From the NCBI GenBank assembly GCA_022511045.1, contig JAFLSF010000010.1:1-50634 (forward strand): 50,634 nt of DNA. The letters run 5' to 3'. Positions within the stretch are counted from its first letter, which is position 1. The number at the start of each line of letters is the position of its first letter. The notes beneath the pieces are model-generated. The model saw only the letters and a program-made list of their open reading frames with translations. It was not told the DNA's origin and did not search any database. Positions 8,761-16,053 of the stretch are shown in pieces. The position numbers and the translations under genes were made by a program. This DNA is from Prevotella sp. (lineage in GTDB: Bacteria; Bacteroidota; Bacteroidia; Bacteroidales; Bacteroidaceae).

Positions 8761-9240
8761 ATGCAGAAGATTCCCTCTTTCACCATCAACCACGAGCGAC
8801 TACTACGCGGCATCTATGTTTCGCGCAAGGACGTTGTTGGTTCAGATGTCATAACCACTTTCGACATCCGAATGAAAGAGCCTAACCGCGAGCCTGCCCT
8901 TGACCCAAAAGCCATACATACTTTGGAACATCTTATCGCTACTTTTCTGCGCAACGATACCGAGTGGAAAGACCGCGTCGTCTACTGGGGCCCAATGGGT
9001 TGCATGACGGGCAACTATCTCTTGCTGAGGGGTGACCTTAAGCCTATGGATATTGCTGACTTGATGCGCCGCGCCTTTCGTTTTGCCGCCACATTCGAGG
9101 GCGATGTTCCTGGTGCCACTCCTCGCGATTGTGGAAATTACACTTACATGAACCTACCCTTAGCCCGTCAAGAAGCTCAAAAGTATTTGGATGAGGTACT
9201 TGATTGTCTCCAAGCAGAGAATATGATATATCCAGAGTAG
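8761..9240 (+). CDS. luxS: S-ribosylhomocysteine lyase (AI-2 synthesis)
   Basis: LuxS cleaves S-ribosylhomocysteine to homocysteine and 4,5-dihydroxy-2,3-pentanedione, the precursor of autoinducer-2. All key residues are present: the metal-binding HTLEH motif (His53, Glu56, His57), the catalytic Cys81 in GCMTGNY and the metal ligand Cys124 in RDCGNYTYMN. The 159 residues are the normal full length. It follows mtnN closely and ends before a bidirectional terminator (9308-9333). The metabolic role in the methyl cycle is secure; use of AI-2 as a signal is not shown by anything here, since no receptor gene is nearby. Confidence 0.97.
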   Translation: MQKIPSFTINHERLLRGIYVSRKDVVGSDVITTFDIRMKEPNREPALDPKAIHTLEHLIATFLRNDTEWKDRVVYWGPMGCMTGNYLLLRGDLKPMDIADLMRRAFRFAATFEGDVPGATPRDCGNYTYMNLPLARQEAQKYLDEVLDCLQAENMIYPE

Positions 9241-9307
9241 GACGTAATTACCCTCATTGGTACAGCATATAACCTCAGAAAGTTTCATTAAAAACACATA
9301 AAAGAAA

Positions 9308-9333
9308 AAAGGAGCCGCTAATATGGCTCCTTT
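9308..9333. terminator. Bidirectional terminator between luxS and the lipoprotein gene
   Basis: A perfect 9-bp stem (AAAGGAGCC at 9308-9316, GGCTCCTTT at 9325-9333) encloses an 8-base loop. A-rich sequence lies on the left and T-rich sequence on the right, so it can end both the luxS transcript and the convergent lipoprotein transcript. Confidence 0.85.
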
Positions 9334-9338
9334 CCTTT

Positions 9339-10046
9339 TTATTTTTCTCGCTGGAATATAAGCCCATAATCGCCAGCCCACTCATCTTTAGACGCATACA
9401 CGATTTTCCAGTTCCATCCATTAGAATAAATTGTTGTTTTCATCTCTCTTGTCTCTGGGTTGTATTCCCAAGTACCAATATATGAAGAGTTTCCAGAACC
9501 ACTATCAGTATTTACACTATATGTGCAATCCCCATTCGACAAAAACACAATCTTTCGATATTCCTTATATGTTCCTCGTACAAAGGTTCTTGTCCATGTA
9601 CCAACAAAGTAATCTTTCGTAGCAACAGCTTTGATCTTTGCCACGTCTACTCTTTCTAAGACTTCACTCTCAGAGGCATTAACGACCTCACCATCCTTAA
9701 CTTTTATATCGCCGAAATATAAATAAAGTCGTCCATCTTTAAGTAATGCGCTATATGTTTCTTTCCGACCATCTTTCCGAGTCATAATAAGTTTCCCTTC
9801 AGATAGTTCCCAATTTTTATAAACACCATAAATATCACTGCTACATTCCCAAGTTCCATCACCATTGTATGTTTGGGTTACTCCAATTTGGCTTGAGCTG
9901 CTACTTTTAGATATCCACCATGTTCCTATTAGGTCCTTTGCCGTGATTCCTTGTTCAGCACTTCCACTATCTTCGTCGTCACTGCTGCACGACACAACAC
10001 ATATACTTGCAAATACGATTGCAAACATTAAAAATACTTTTTTCAT
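9339..10046 (-). CDS. Lipoprotein with two lipocalin-like repeats
   Basis: A 235-residue predicted lipoprotein. The signal peptide ends in the lipobox CVVSC, with the acylated Cys20, followed by an acidic SSDDEDS stretch typical of surface-exposed Bacteroidota lipoproteins. The rest holds two related halves, each starting with a GTW motif: LIGTWWISKS near residue 41 and YFVGTWTRTF near 148. Each has repeated strands of the lipocalin-like type (GDGTWECSS and NGDCTYSV; KNWELSEGKLIMT and GTWEYNPETREMKT). Such small beta-barrel lipoproteins are common in Bacteroidota and mostly uncharacterised. The promoter is unclear; one candidate minus-strand box lies far upstream at 10420-10427. It converges on luxS. 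Confidence 0.8.
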   Translation of the reverse strand: MKKVFLMFAIVFASICVVSCSSDDEDSGSAEQGITAKDLIGTWWISKSSSSSQIGVTQTYNGDGTWECSSDIYGVYKNWELSEGKLIMTRKDGRKETYSALLKDGRLYLYFGDIKVKDGEVVNASESEVLERVDVAKIKAVATKDYFVGTWTRTFVRGTYKEYRKIVFLSNGDCTYSVNTDSGSGNSSYIGTWEYNPETREMKTTIYSNGWNWKIVYASKDEWAGDYGLIFQREK

Positions 10047-10060
10047 TTTTGATAAAAATC

Positions 10061-10282
10061 AATTAAGAAAGGCGGAACCGTTCGATGCTTATCAGAACTC
10101 TGGTTACCGCCAAGTGACCATCTACAGCAACAAGTACGAACAGCCCACGCCTTGCGACGTGAGCCTTCTGTCTACTTGTTCTCACTGTATGAATATTTGG
10201 CGGTATTCGAGTTCAGAGAACAAGAGCAAAAGCTCAAATCTATATCACTAAGTACGAACAGAAACGCTTTTCTGTAAGTTAA
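10061..10282 (+). pseudogene. Decayed protein-coding remnant, unknown family
   Basis: Three short protein-like stretches follow one another in different plus-strand frames. The first reads KAEPFDAYQNSGYRQVTIYS and continues to about 10170. The second, in another frame, includes LYEYLAVFEFREQEQKLKS. The third reads IYITKYEQKRFSVS and ends at TAA 10280-10282. The first and last share an IYxxKYEQ element. No single frame covers the region and no promoter or start is clear, so this looks like the frameshifted end of a lost gene. I do not recognise the family. The opposite strand carries a promoter-like box at 10420, so an alternative is a transcribed leader whose plus-strand protein likeness is chance. 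Confidence 0.35.
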
Positions 10283-10310
10283 TAATTTGTTTGTTAAAAA
10301 TCTATGGCCG

Positions 10311-10330
10311 CGCGAGGCTGAGCCTCCGCA
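10311..10330. repeat. Short GC-rich palindrome
   Basis: The sequence contains GAGGCT-G-AGCCTC, a perfect 6-bp dyad with a single central base, inside an otherwise AT-rich gap. It lacks a T run and is not a convincing terminator. Its GAG/CTC arms recall the repeat units at 10540-10649, but the spacing differs. Confidence 0.4.
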
Positions 10331-10419
10331 TTAGGCCTGTTTAGCGTTCTTTCGTCTTGTTTCTACTTCATCGGCAAATCTATTTTAGAGTTCAACATAG
10401 CGTTAAATTCGCGTTTGTG

Positions 10420-10427
10420 CAAAGATA
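10420..10427 (-). promoter_or_regulatory. Possible minus-strand promoter box TATCTTTG
   Basis: The minus strand reads TATCTTTG, an exact TAnnTTTG match. It would send a transcript leftward across the decayed region and into the lipoprotein gene, giving that gene a leader of about 370 bases. No good -33 element was confirmed. Confidence 0.4.
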
Positions 10428-10539
10428 CGAACATTTGCGGGAACGGCAAAATAATTTGCCAAATATTTTGTATACTACAAATTTAAAATACGACAAAAAT
10501 CCTTGAGATATGGAGGGCTATTTATCGAGTGTAAAGATT

Positions 10540-10649
10540 TCTTACGACGAGAATAGGCCTCGTTGACCGTGAGTATAGGCCTCAAGGGCGGCGAGAACGG
10601 CTCTCAAAGACGACGAGGAGGGACCTCAAAAAGGGCGAGAAAAGTTTTT
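10540..10649. repeat. Array A: five imperfect 22-bp tandem units (GAG/CTC type)
   Basis: Five consecutive 22-bp units start at 10540, 10562, 10584, 10606 and 10628. Each has a CGAG-like half-site at unit positions 8-11. The first four end in a CTC half-site, so each unit is an approximate dyad with half-sites about 11 bp apart. Units 1 and 2 share ATAGGCCTC; the fifth unit is the most degenerate. The array lies 34 bases upstream of the tRNA-Val promoter. It belongs to the same family as the arrays at 24592-24789 and 42475-42694 but lacks their GTATAC core. Confidence 0.75.
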
Positions 10650-10659
10650 GGAGAAAACG

Positions 10660-10691
10660 TTTGGCAGTGAGCGAAAAATGATGTACCTTTG
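10660..10691 (+). promoter_or_regulatory. tRNA-Val promoter (TTTG, 20 bp, TACCTTTG)
   Basis: A -33 TTTG at 10660-10663 and an exact -7 box TACCTTTG at 10684-10691 are 20 bp apart, close to the Bacteroidota optimum. The transcript would begin near 10696, giving a leader of about 25 bases before the tRNA. Confidence 0.8.
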
Positions 10692-10720
10692 CAACCGCTT
10701 TCCGAAAATGGAGAGGAGTT

Positions 10721-10795
10721 AGGGGCGTAGCCCAGTTGGTTTAGAGCGCTTCAGTCACATTGAAGAGGTCCCCGGTTCGAGCCCGGGCGTCCCTA
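10721..10795 (+). tRNA. tRNA-Val (anticodon CAC)
   Basis: The cloverleaf is complete. The acceptor strand AGGGGCG pairs with CGTCCCT, followed by discriminator A at 10795. The anticodon stem is CTTCA/TGAAG around loop GTCACAT, and the T arm is CCCGG/CCGGG with TTCGAGC. Anticodon CAC reads the valine codon GUG. No CCA is encoded, as is usual in this phylum. Oddities are a C-A mismatch in the D stem and G at position 32. Reading GTC (Asp) from the loop would misplace U33, so valine is preferred. Confidence 0.87.
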
Positions 10796-10914
10796 CATCC
10801 TTTGCCGAAACACTGCATATTTTTCTGTTATTCCCACAAAGTTTCTTGCGAGCGGATTTGAGGGACAAATGCAAAAAAAACATAATGACTGCTAATATAT
10901 CAGATTATTCTTCG

Positions 10915-10922
10915 TACCTTTG
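10915..10922 (+). promoter_or_regulatory. lysS promoter (-7 box TACCTTTG)
   Basis: Exact TAnnTTTG box 29 bases before the lysS ATG at 10952. The gap from 10796 to here is AT-rich with no other feature seen. Confidence 0.75.
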
Positions 10923-10951
10923 CACTATAATTGAACAACGAAGGATAAGTA

Positions 10952-12682
10952 ATGAACGTATTAGAACTGAGTGAACAAGAGATTGGCAGACGCGAAAGCC
11001 TGCAAGAATTGCGACAGATGGGCATCAACCCCTACCCCGCCGCAGAATATCCCACAAACGCTTTCTCAACGGAGATACGCGATAACTTCAGCGACGATGC
11101 AGAGCCCCGCGAGGTATGCATTGCGGGACGCATGATGAGCCGTCGCGTAATGGGCAAGGCTAGTTTTGCGGAACTGCAAGACTCGAAAGGACGCATCCAA
11201 GTATATATATCGCGCGACGACCTTTGTCCAGACGAAGACAAGGACTTATATAATAAGGTGTTCAAACGTTTGTTGGACATTGGTGACTTTATTGGTGTGC
11301 GCGGCACGGTGTTTCGCACGCAAACGGGTGAAATCAGCGTACATGCCAAAGAGCTGACGCTTTTGTCAAAGGCGCTAAAGCCACTACCCATTGTAAAATA
11401 TAAGGACGGTGTGGCGTACGACAAGTTTGACGACCCCGAGTTGCGCTATCGCCAGCGCTATGTCGACTTGGTGGTCAACGAGGGTGTGAAAGACACTTTC
11501 CTACAGCGCGCTACTGTCATCCGTACCTTGCGTAAAGTGCTTGACGAGGCTGGATACACGGAGGTTGAGACGCCAACCCTCCAAATGATAGCTGGCGGTG
11601 CTTCAGCACGCCCTTTCATCACCCACTTCAACGCACTTGACCAAGATATGTACATGCGTATTGCCACTGAGCTCTATTTGAAGCGTCTCATCGTGGGCGG
11701 CTTTGAAGGTGTCTACGAAATTGGCAAGAACTTCCGCAATGAGGGTATGGACCGCAATCACAACCCTGAGTTCACCTGCATGGAGCTATACGTCCAGTAT
11801 AAGGATTACAACTGGATGATGTCGTTTACGGAGAAATTACTCGAGACCATCTGTATTGCCGTCAACGGCAAACCCGAGCGTGAAATAGATGGTAACATCG
11901 TCAGCTTCAAGGCACCTTACCGTCGTCTGCCCATCCTTGAGGCCATTCAAGAAAAAACAGGCTTCGATTGTACGGGCAAGAGTGAGGACGAGATTCGCCA
12001 ATTCTGCCTATCGAAAGGCATGGATGTAGACGAGACAATGGGTAAGGGCAAACTTATCGACGAGTTGTTCGGCGAGTTTTGCGAGGGTACTTTCATCCAG
12101 CCGACGTTCATTACCGACTATCCTGTTGAGATGTCTCCATTGACTAAGATGCACCGCTCGAAGCCTGGACTTACTGAGCGTTTTGAGTTGATGGTCAACG
12201 GCAAAGAGTTAGCCAATGCTTACTCCGAGCTCAACGACCCCATTGACCAAGAAGAGCGTTTTGTTGAGCAGATGAAACTTGCTGACAAGGGCGATGATGA
12301 GGCGATGATTATCGACCAAGATTTCTTGCGTGCCCTACAATACGGCATGCCTCCCACTAGCGGTATCGGTATCGGTATCGACCGTTTGGTGATGCTCATG
12401 ACGGGCAAAACTTTTATTCAAGAGGTGCTTTTCTTCCCCCAGATGAAGCCCGAAAAGAAGATTCCCCAATCACCCGTTTCAGAATGGGCGGCCATAGGTG
12501 TAGGCGAAGAGTGGGTGCCCGTACTCCGCAAGGCTGGTTTCAACATGGTACAAAACATTGCATCGGAGAAGCCGCAAGGACTTCAGCAGAAGATTGGCGA
12601 CATCGTAAAAAAATACAAGCTTGACCTCCAGAAACCATCAGTCGACGAGGTCGGCCAATGGATTAACAAGGCACAGGCCTAA
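10952..12682 (+). CDS. lysS: Lysyl-tRNA synthetase, class II
   Basis: This enzyme charges tRNA-Lys with lysine. The 576-residue protein has an N-terminal OB-fold anticodon-binding domain (about residues 55-150, with CIAGRMMSRRVMGKASFAEL). The class II catalytic core follows: motif 2 FRNEGMDRNHNPEFTCMELY near 262-281 and motif 3 GIGIGIDRLVMLMTGK near 471-486. A C-terminal extension of about 70 residues beyond motif 3 is common in Bacteroidota LysRS. The start MNVLELSEQE matches related proteins and sits 29 bases after a TACCTTTG box. gpsA follows after 18 bases and is probably cotranscribed. Confidence 0.97.
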   Translation: MNVLELSEQEIGRRESLQELRQMGINPYPAAEYPTNAFSTEIRDNFSDDAEPREVCIAGRMMSRRVMGKASFAELQDSKGRIQVYISRDDLCPDEDKDLYNKVFKRLLDIGDFIGVRGTVFRTQTGEISVHAKELTLLSKALKPLPIVKYKDGVAYDKFDDPELRYRQRYVDLVVNEGVKDTFLQRATVIRTLRKVLDEAGYTEVETPTLQMIAGGASARPFITHFNALDQDMYMRIATELYLKRLIVGGFEGVYEIGKNFRNEGMDRNHNPEFTCMELYVQYKDYNWMMSFTEKLLETICIAVNGKPEREIDGNIVSFKAPYRRLPILEAIQEKTGFDCTGKSEDEIRQFCLSKGMDVDETMGKGKLIDELFGEFCEGTFIQPTFITDYPVEMSPLTKMHRSKPGLTERFELMVNGKELANAYSELNDPIDQEERFVEQMKLADKGDDEAMIIDQDFLRALQYGMPPTSGIGIGIDRLVMLMTGKTFIQEVLFFPQMKPEKKIPQSPVSEWAAIGVGEEWVPVLRKAGFNMVQNIASEKPQGLQQKIGDIVKKYKLDLQKPSVDEVGQWINKAQA

Positions 12683-12700
12683 CACCTAATTAGTAAGTCA

Positions 12701-13696
12701 GTGTACGATTGTGGCAGAATAGCGATTATTGGCGGCGGTAGTTGGGCGACAGCCATTGCCAAGATTGTGGTGGGACACACTCACCACATTGGATGGTACA
12801 TGCGACGCGACGACCGCATTGGGGAGTTCCGTCGACTTGGTCACAACCCAGCTTATCTGATGAGTGTTCGTTTCAACGTTGACGAGATATTTTTCTCCAG
12901 CGACCTCAACAAGATTGTTGAGCAATATGATACGTTGGTGTTCGTCACCCCGTCACCCTATCTAAAAAGCCACCTCAAGAAACTAAGGGTACGCCTGCGT
13001 GACAAATTTATCGTTACAACTATTAAAGGTATTGTTCCAGACGAGAATCTGGTGTGCAGCGAGTATTTCCATCAAGTATACGACGTTCCCTACGAGAGTC
13101 TGGCCTGTATCGGTGGCCCTTCCCATGCTGAGGAGGTTGCCCTCGAACGTCTCAGCTACCTGACAGTAGGATGTTCCAACCTTGAAAAAGCTCAATCCTT
13201 CTCCCAGATATTAGCCAGTGAGTACATCAAGACCAAGACCTCAACAGATGTCGTGGGCATTGAGTACTCCTCAGTGCTGAAAAACGTCTATGCCATTGCT
13301 GCAGGTATTTGTAACGGTCTGAAGTTTGGTGACAATTTCCAAGCCGTCCTTATGGCTAATGCTGTTCAAGAGATGTCGCGCTTCTTGCAAGTGGTGCACC
13401 CCATTGAGCGTAACATCGTAGATAGCTGTTACTTAGGTGACTTGTTAGTAACAGGTTACTCCAATTTCTCCCGCAACCGTACTTTTGGCACCATGATTGG
13501 TAAGGGCTACTCGGTCAAGTCGGCTCAGATAGAAATGGAGATGATTGCTGAGGGTTATTTTGGTACCAAGTGCATGAAAGAAATTAACCGTCATTGCCAC
13601 GTCAATATGCCCATCCTCGATGCTGTCTACAATATTTTGTACGAGCGCATCAGCCCCCAGATTGAAATCAAACTGCTCACCGATTCTTTCCGATAG
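12701..13696 (+). CDS. gpsA: NAD(P)-dependent glycerol-3-phosphate dehydrogenase
   Basis: GpsA reduces dihydroxyacetone phosphate to sn-glycerol-3-phosphate for phospholipid synthesis. The N-terminal Rossmann motif IAIIGGGSWATAIAK (residues 8-22) binds NAD(P)H. VFVTPSPYLKS and IGGPSHAEEV are family motifs, and VLKNVYAIAAGICNGL holds the catalytic lysine. The 331-residue length is normal. The start is GTG at 12701, since no ATG lies between the lysS stop and the Rossmann motif. It follows lysS by 18 bases and likely depends on the lysS promoter. Confidence 0.94.
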   Translation: MYDCGRIAIIGGGSWATAIAKIVVGHTHHIGWYMRRDDRIGEFRRLGHNPAYLMSVRFNVDEIFFSSDLNKIVEQYDTLVFVTPSPYLKSHLKKLRVRLRDKFIVTTIKGIVPDENLVCSEYFHQVYDVPYESLACIGGPSHAEEVALERLSYLTVGCSNLEKAQSFSQILASEYIKTKTSTDVVGIEYSSVLKNVYAIAAGICNGLKFGDNFQAVLMANAVQEMSRFLQVVHPIERNIVDSCYLGDLLVTGYSNFSRNRTFGTMIGKGYSVKSAQIEMEMIAEGYFGTKCMKEINRHCHVNMPILDAVYNILYERISPQIEIKLLTDSFR

Positions 13697-13821
13697 CATC
13701 ATCAGCGCCCTCTTGCCAGCACCATAAAGCAAGACATGGCCTATTTCATTTTTCATAGTGCAAAACTATTAAATTATGCAAAAAACGGGAGGAGAACTAT
13801 ACAAGTAAAGCAAAAAAGACT

Positions 13822-13829
13822 TACTTTTG
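13822..13829 (+). promoter_or_regulatory. -7 box TACTTTTG for the DUF1573 gene
   Basis: Matches TAnnTTTG and lies 25 bases before the ATG at 13855. No clear -33 TTTG. Confidence 0.6.
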
Positions 13830-13854
13830 CAACGTGTTATAAACAACGAAAAAG

Positions 13855-14241
13855 ATGAAAAAACTGATATTCACAACGCTAATGCTGGCATGCACGATGG
13901 TTATGATGGCCCAAAAGCCCGCTCAGATTAAGTTCGACAAGACAACCGTCAACTTCGGCACTATTACGGAGAAAAGTCCTATAGCCACTAGCATTTTCAC
14001 GTTCACAAACGTTGGAGAGCAACCGTTAGTCATCAATCAGGCCATTGCCTCTTGCGGATGCACCGTGCCTGAGTACACCACCGCTCCCATCCAGCCTGGC
14101 CAGAAAGGTGAAATCAAAGTAACATACAATGGCGAAGGAAAGTTCCCTGGACACGTCAAGAAGTTAATCACTGTCCGCACCAATGGTGCAGTTGAGATGA
14201 CACGCATCTACATTGAGGGCGAGATGTTAGAATCTAAATAA
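13855..14241 (+). CDS. DUF1573 domain-containing secreted protein
   Basis: A 128-residue exported protein with a signal peptide (about residues 1-19, ending MVMMAQ). A single DUF1573 domain follows, an immunoglobulin-like fold. Typical features are FGTITEKSPIATSIFTFTN, the conserved ASCGCTVPEY with paired cysteines, and PGQKGEIKVTYN. In Bacteroidota these proteins are abundant and mostly uncharacterised; the fold resembles ASH/MSP-type domains and suggests an adhesion or scaffold role. It has its own promoter and a strong terminator, so it appears monocistronic. Confidence 0.9.
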   Translation: MKKLIFTTLMLACTMVMMAQKPAQIKFDKTTVNFGTITEKSPIATSIFTFTNVGEQPLVINQAIASCGCTVPEYTTAPIQPGQKGEIKVTYNGEGKFPGHVKKLITVRTNGAVEMTRIYIEGEMLESK

Positions 14242-14268
14242 ACCGTCAATACCTTACGAAATTTAGCC

Positions 14269-14298
14269 TATTGGCCTACACACTCATGTAGGCCAATA
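14269..14298. terminator. Bidirectional terminator between DUF1573 and DUF3078 genes
   Basis: A perfect 12-bp stem (TATTGGCCTACA at 14269-14280, TGTAGGCCAATA at 14287-14298) with a 6-base loop, followed by TATTTTT. It lies between convergent genes and can serve both. Confidence 0.92.
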
Positions 14299-14303
14299 TA
14301 TTT

Positions 14304-15638
14304 TTACCACGTATAGCTCAGTCCGATAGAGCTCCACTCCTGCAACTGGAAATAGCCCATATTCTCGTCACGCTTGTTGCTATCGTCGAAGCGAGGATAG
14401 ATAAAGAGGTTGGCAGAAATGTACTTTGTCAACCTAAACTCAAACTGGTTTTCCCACTCTATTTTACTCTGGCTATAAGTCGTAATGGCAAAGAGGCGCG
14501 TCTTCCATGCCAATTGCTCCAGCATTTGCCATTTCAGTTCGCCTGTGAATTGCGAGGCAAAGTCCTCCATCGTGTGATGGTCGCCGCGTATGCCGTTGGC
14601 CGATGCCAAGTTTTTACGCGCCACATAACGGAAATTAAATGACAAGGGCAAGAAGTTGAGCGTACCCGTCAGCCGCTTGTTCAAAGCCTCCACCTTATAC
14701 TCCATACCAAGACCGACGTTCACGTCAATAGGCGACGTAAAGTCCGAATACACCCGCTTGTCGTTAGCCTTCAATCCCCGCGCAAACTGCGTGTAGGTCA
14801 ACAACTGTAGCGTATAGTACCAACGATTATACGCCTGAATACCCAATTTGCTAGTCAGACGCAGCAGGTCGTTATTCGTCTTGAACTTATTGACGGTGTC
14901 GGAGGGAGATGTCATCAAGCCTAACTTCATCTCCAACTTGTTCTCAAACGTCACTTTGTCGTGGTCATTATAGTTCAGTTCCAGCGTGGCAGCTCCCTGT
15001 GCCGAATAGTTGCTTTCACCACCCTTGTGCCAGTTCTCCGACACATAGTTCTGAAGGAATTGCAGGTATCCCTCGCCCTTAAACTTCCAGAAGTTAGGTT
15101 TCTGCACCACCAATGCGAGCGGTTGTGGCTTTGCCTCTTCTGCCACCACTGGCGTAACTATTTCCGTCAGTTCCACTTGTGGTGTTATCTCTTTATTCAC
15201 ATCTTCGCGTAGCGCACCCGCATCCTTCAGTGCACTTTCGTTCTCCCTCACTAAATCTGGTCGATGCAGATATAAGCTCATCATGGCCTCATCTACCGCA
15301 TCGGTCACTTCGTCTCCCGTCTGGGGTGAGAGCGACAACCACTTATGAGCTCCTGAGTGATAAAATGTGGTGGGTGCAAACAAACGATAGTAGCGGCCGT
15401 CCGTAGATTCTTTGCGCAAACGGGCGTTCACCTGTTGAACAGAGTCTAACTGGTGACGCAACACAGCCAACGAGTCAATAAAATCTTTCACCACCTGCGC
15501 CGTGTCGGGCGTCTCCTCCACCAGTAATGTGTCAGCTATTTCCACTGCCTCTACATTCTCTCTAACACTCTGGGCCAATGCACGACCTACAGTCAACACA
15601 ACGGCCATCAGCAACACTATATATCTGTAATATCTCAT
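14304..15638 (-). CDS. DUF3078 outer-membrane protein
   Basis: From ATG 15638 the product is 444 residues: a signal peptide (YRYIVLLMAVVLTVGRALA), an acidic helical N-terminal region, then a DUF3078 domain from about residue 185. That domain starts FWKFKGEGYLQFLQNYVSENW and includes GGESNYSAQGAATLELNYND. Amphipathic strands and a terminal aromatic (ending LSYTW) indicate an outer-membrane beta barrel. Its function is unknown. The frame is open up to 15677, but the TACCTTTG box at 15648-15655 places transcription start near 15644, excluding that extension and leaving only about 5 leader bases. Confidence 0.85.
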   Translation of the reverse strand: MRYYRYIVLLMAVVLTVGRALAQSVRENVEAVEIADTLLVEETPDTAQVVKDFIDSLAVLRHQLDSVQQVNARLRKESTDGRYYRLFAPTTFYHSGAHKWLSLSPQTGDEVTDAVDEAMMSLYLHRPDLVRENESALKDAGALREDVNKEITPQVELTEIVTPVVAEEAKPQPLALVVQKPNFWKFKGEGYLQFLQNYVSENWHKGGESNYSAQGAATLELNYNDHDKVTFENKLEMKLGLMTSPSDTVNKFKTNNDLLRLTSKLGIQAYNRWYYTLQLLTYTQFARGLKANDKRVYSDFTSPIDVNVGLGMEYKVEALNKRLTGTLNFLPLSFNFRYVARKNLASANGIRGDHHTMEDFASQFTGELKWQMLEQLAWKTRLFAITTYSQSKIEWENQFEFRLTKYISANLFIYPRFDDSNKRDENMGYFQLQEWSSIGLSYTW

Positions 15639-15647
15639 AACGGCATA

Positions 15648-15655
15648 CAAAGGTA
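15648..15655 (-). promoter_or_regulatory. DUF3078 gene promoter (-7 box TACCTTTG)
   Basis: Exact match on the minus strand, ending 10 bases before ATG 15638. The predicted 5' leader is only 5-6 bases. Confidence 0.7.
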
Positions 15656-15979
15656 CGAAGAAAAAATGAGACCACAAAATTTTTGCCCGTTGTAAGCGCG
15701 ATTTTTAACCAAGAATATACAACACAATTGATAATCATCGGGGTAAAAACGTTTTGAGATTATTACGAGGGCACGAAGGTCGTGAGACCTATACTCAATT
15801 GCTTGTTAGCCATCGAACAATTTGTTAGCAAACAATAAATAGCCAAAACATATAAGTTACAAAACACTCACGTTTTTCACCCACGTCATATTTGGTAGTC
15901 ATTGGAAAGAGCCCATTACGCAATCTCACTTTTATAACAAAGTCCCCCAAGTGTTCCCGTTCGAAAAAGTCCAAATAAA
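15656..15979. other. Intergenic region between the DUF3078 gene and yidC
   Basis: An AT-rich divergent gap with no credible gene. It contains one solitary motif at 15783-15797 which, on the minus strand, reads TGAGTATAGGTCTCA. This differs at one base from TGAGTATAGGCCTCA in array A (10570-10584). No tandem continuation in 22-bp register was found. Confidence 0.45.
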
Positions 15980-16011
15980 TTTGGCTTTTTGCTCACTTAT
16001 TCGTATCTTTG
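15980..16011 (+). promoter_or_regulatory. yidC promoter (TTTG, 20 bp, TATCTTTG)
   Basis: TTTG at 15980-15983 and TATCTTTG at 16004-16011 with 20-bp spacing. The leader before ATG 16054 is about 38 bases. Confidence 0.8.
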
Positions 16012-16053
16012 CACCTTGTTATTGTCAAGAACATAAAACATTAAGCAAAAGAA

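Noticed and set aside
10721..10795. tRNA-Asp (GTC) reading of the anticodon loop
   Set aside because: The 5-bp stem CTTCA/TGAAG fixes the loop as GTCACAT with U33 before CAC; choosing GTC would put the anticodon at positions 32-34.
13445..13756. Minus-strand gene of 103 codons opposite gpsA
   Set aside because: It lies almost entirely antisense to the conserved gpsA coding sequence, and no promoter or recognisable domain was seen.
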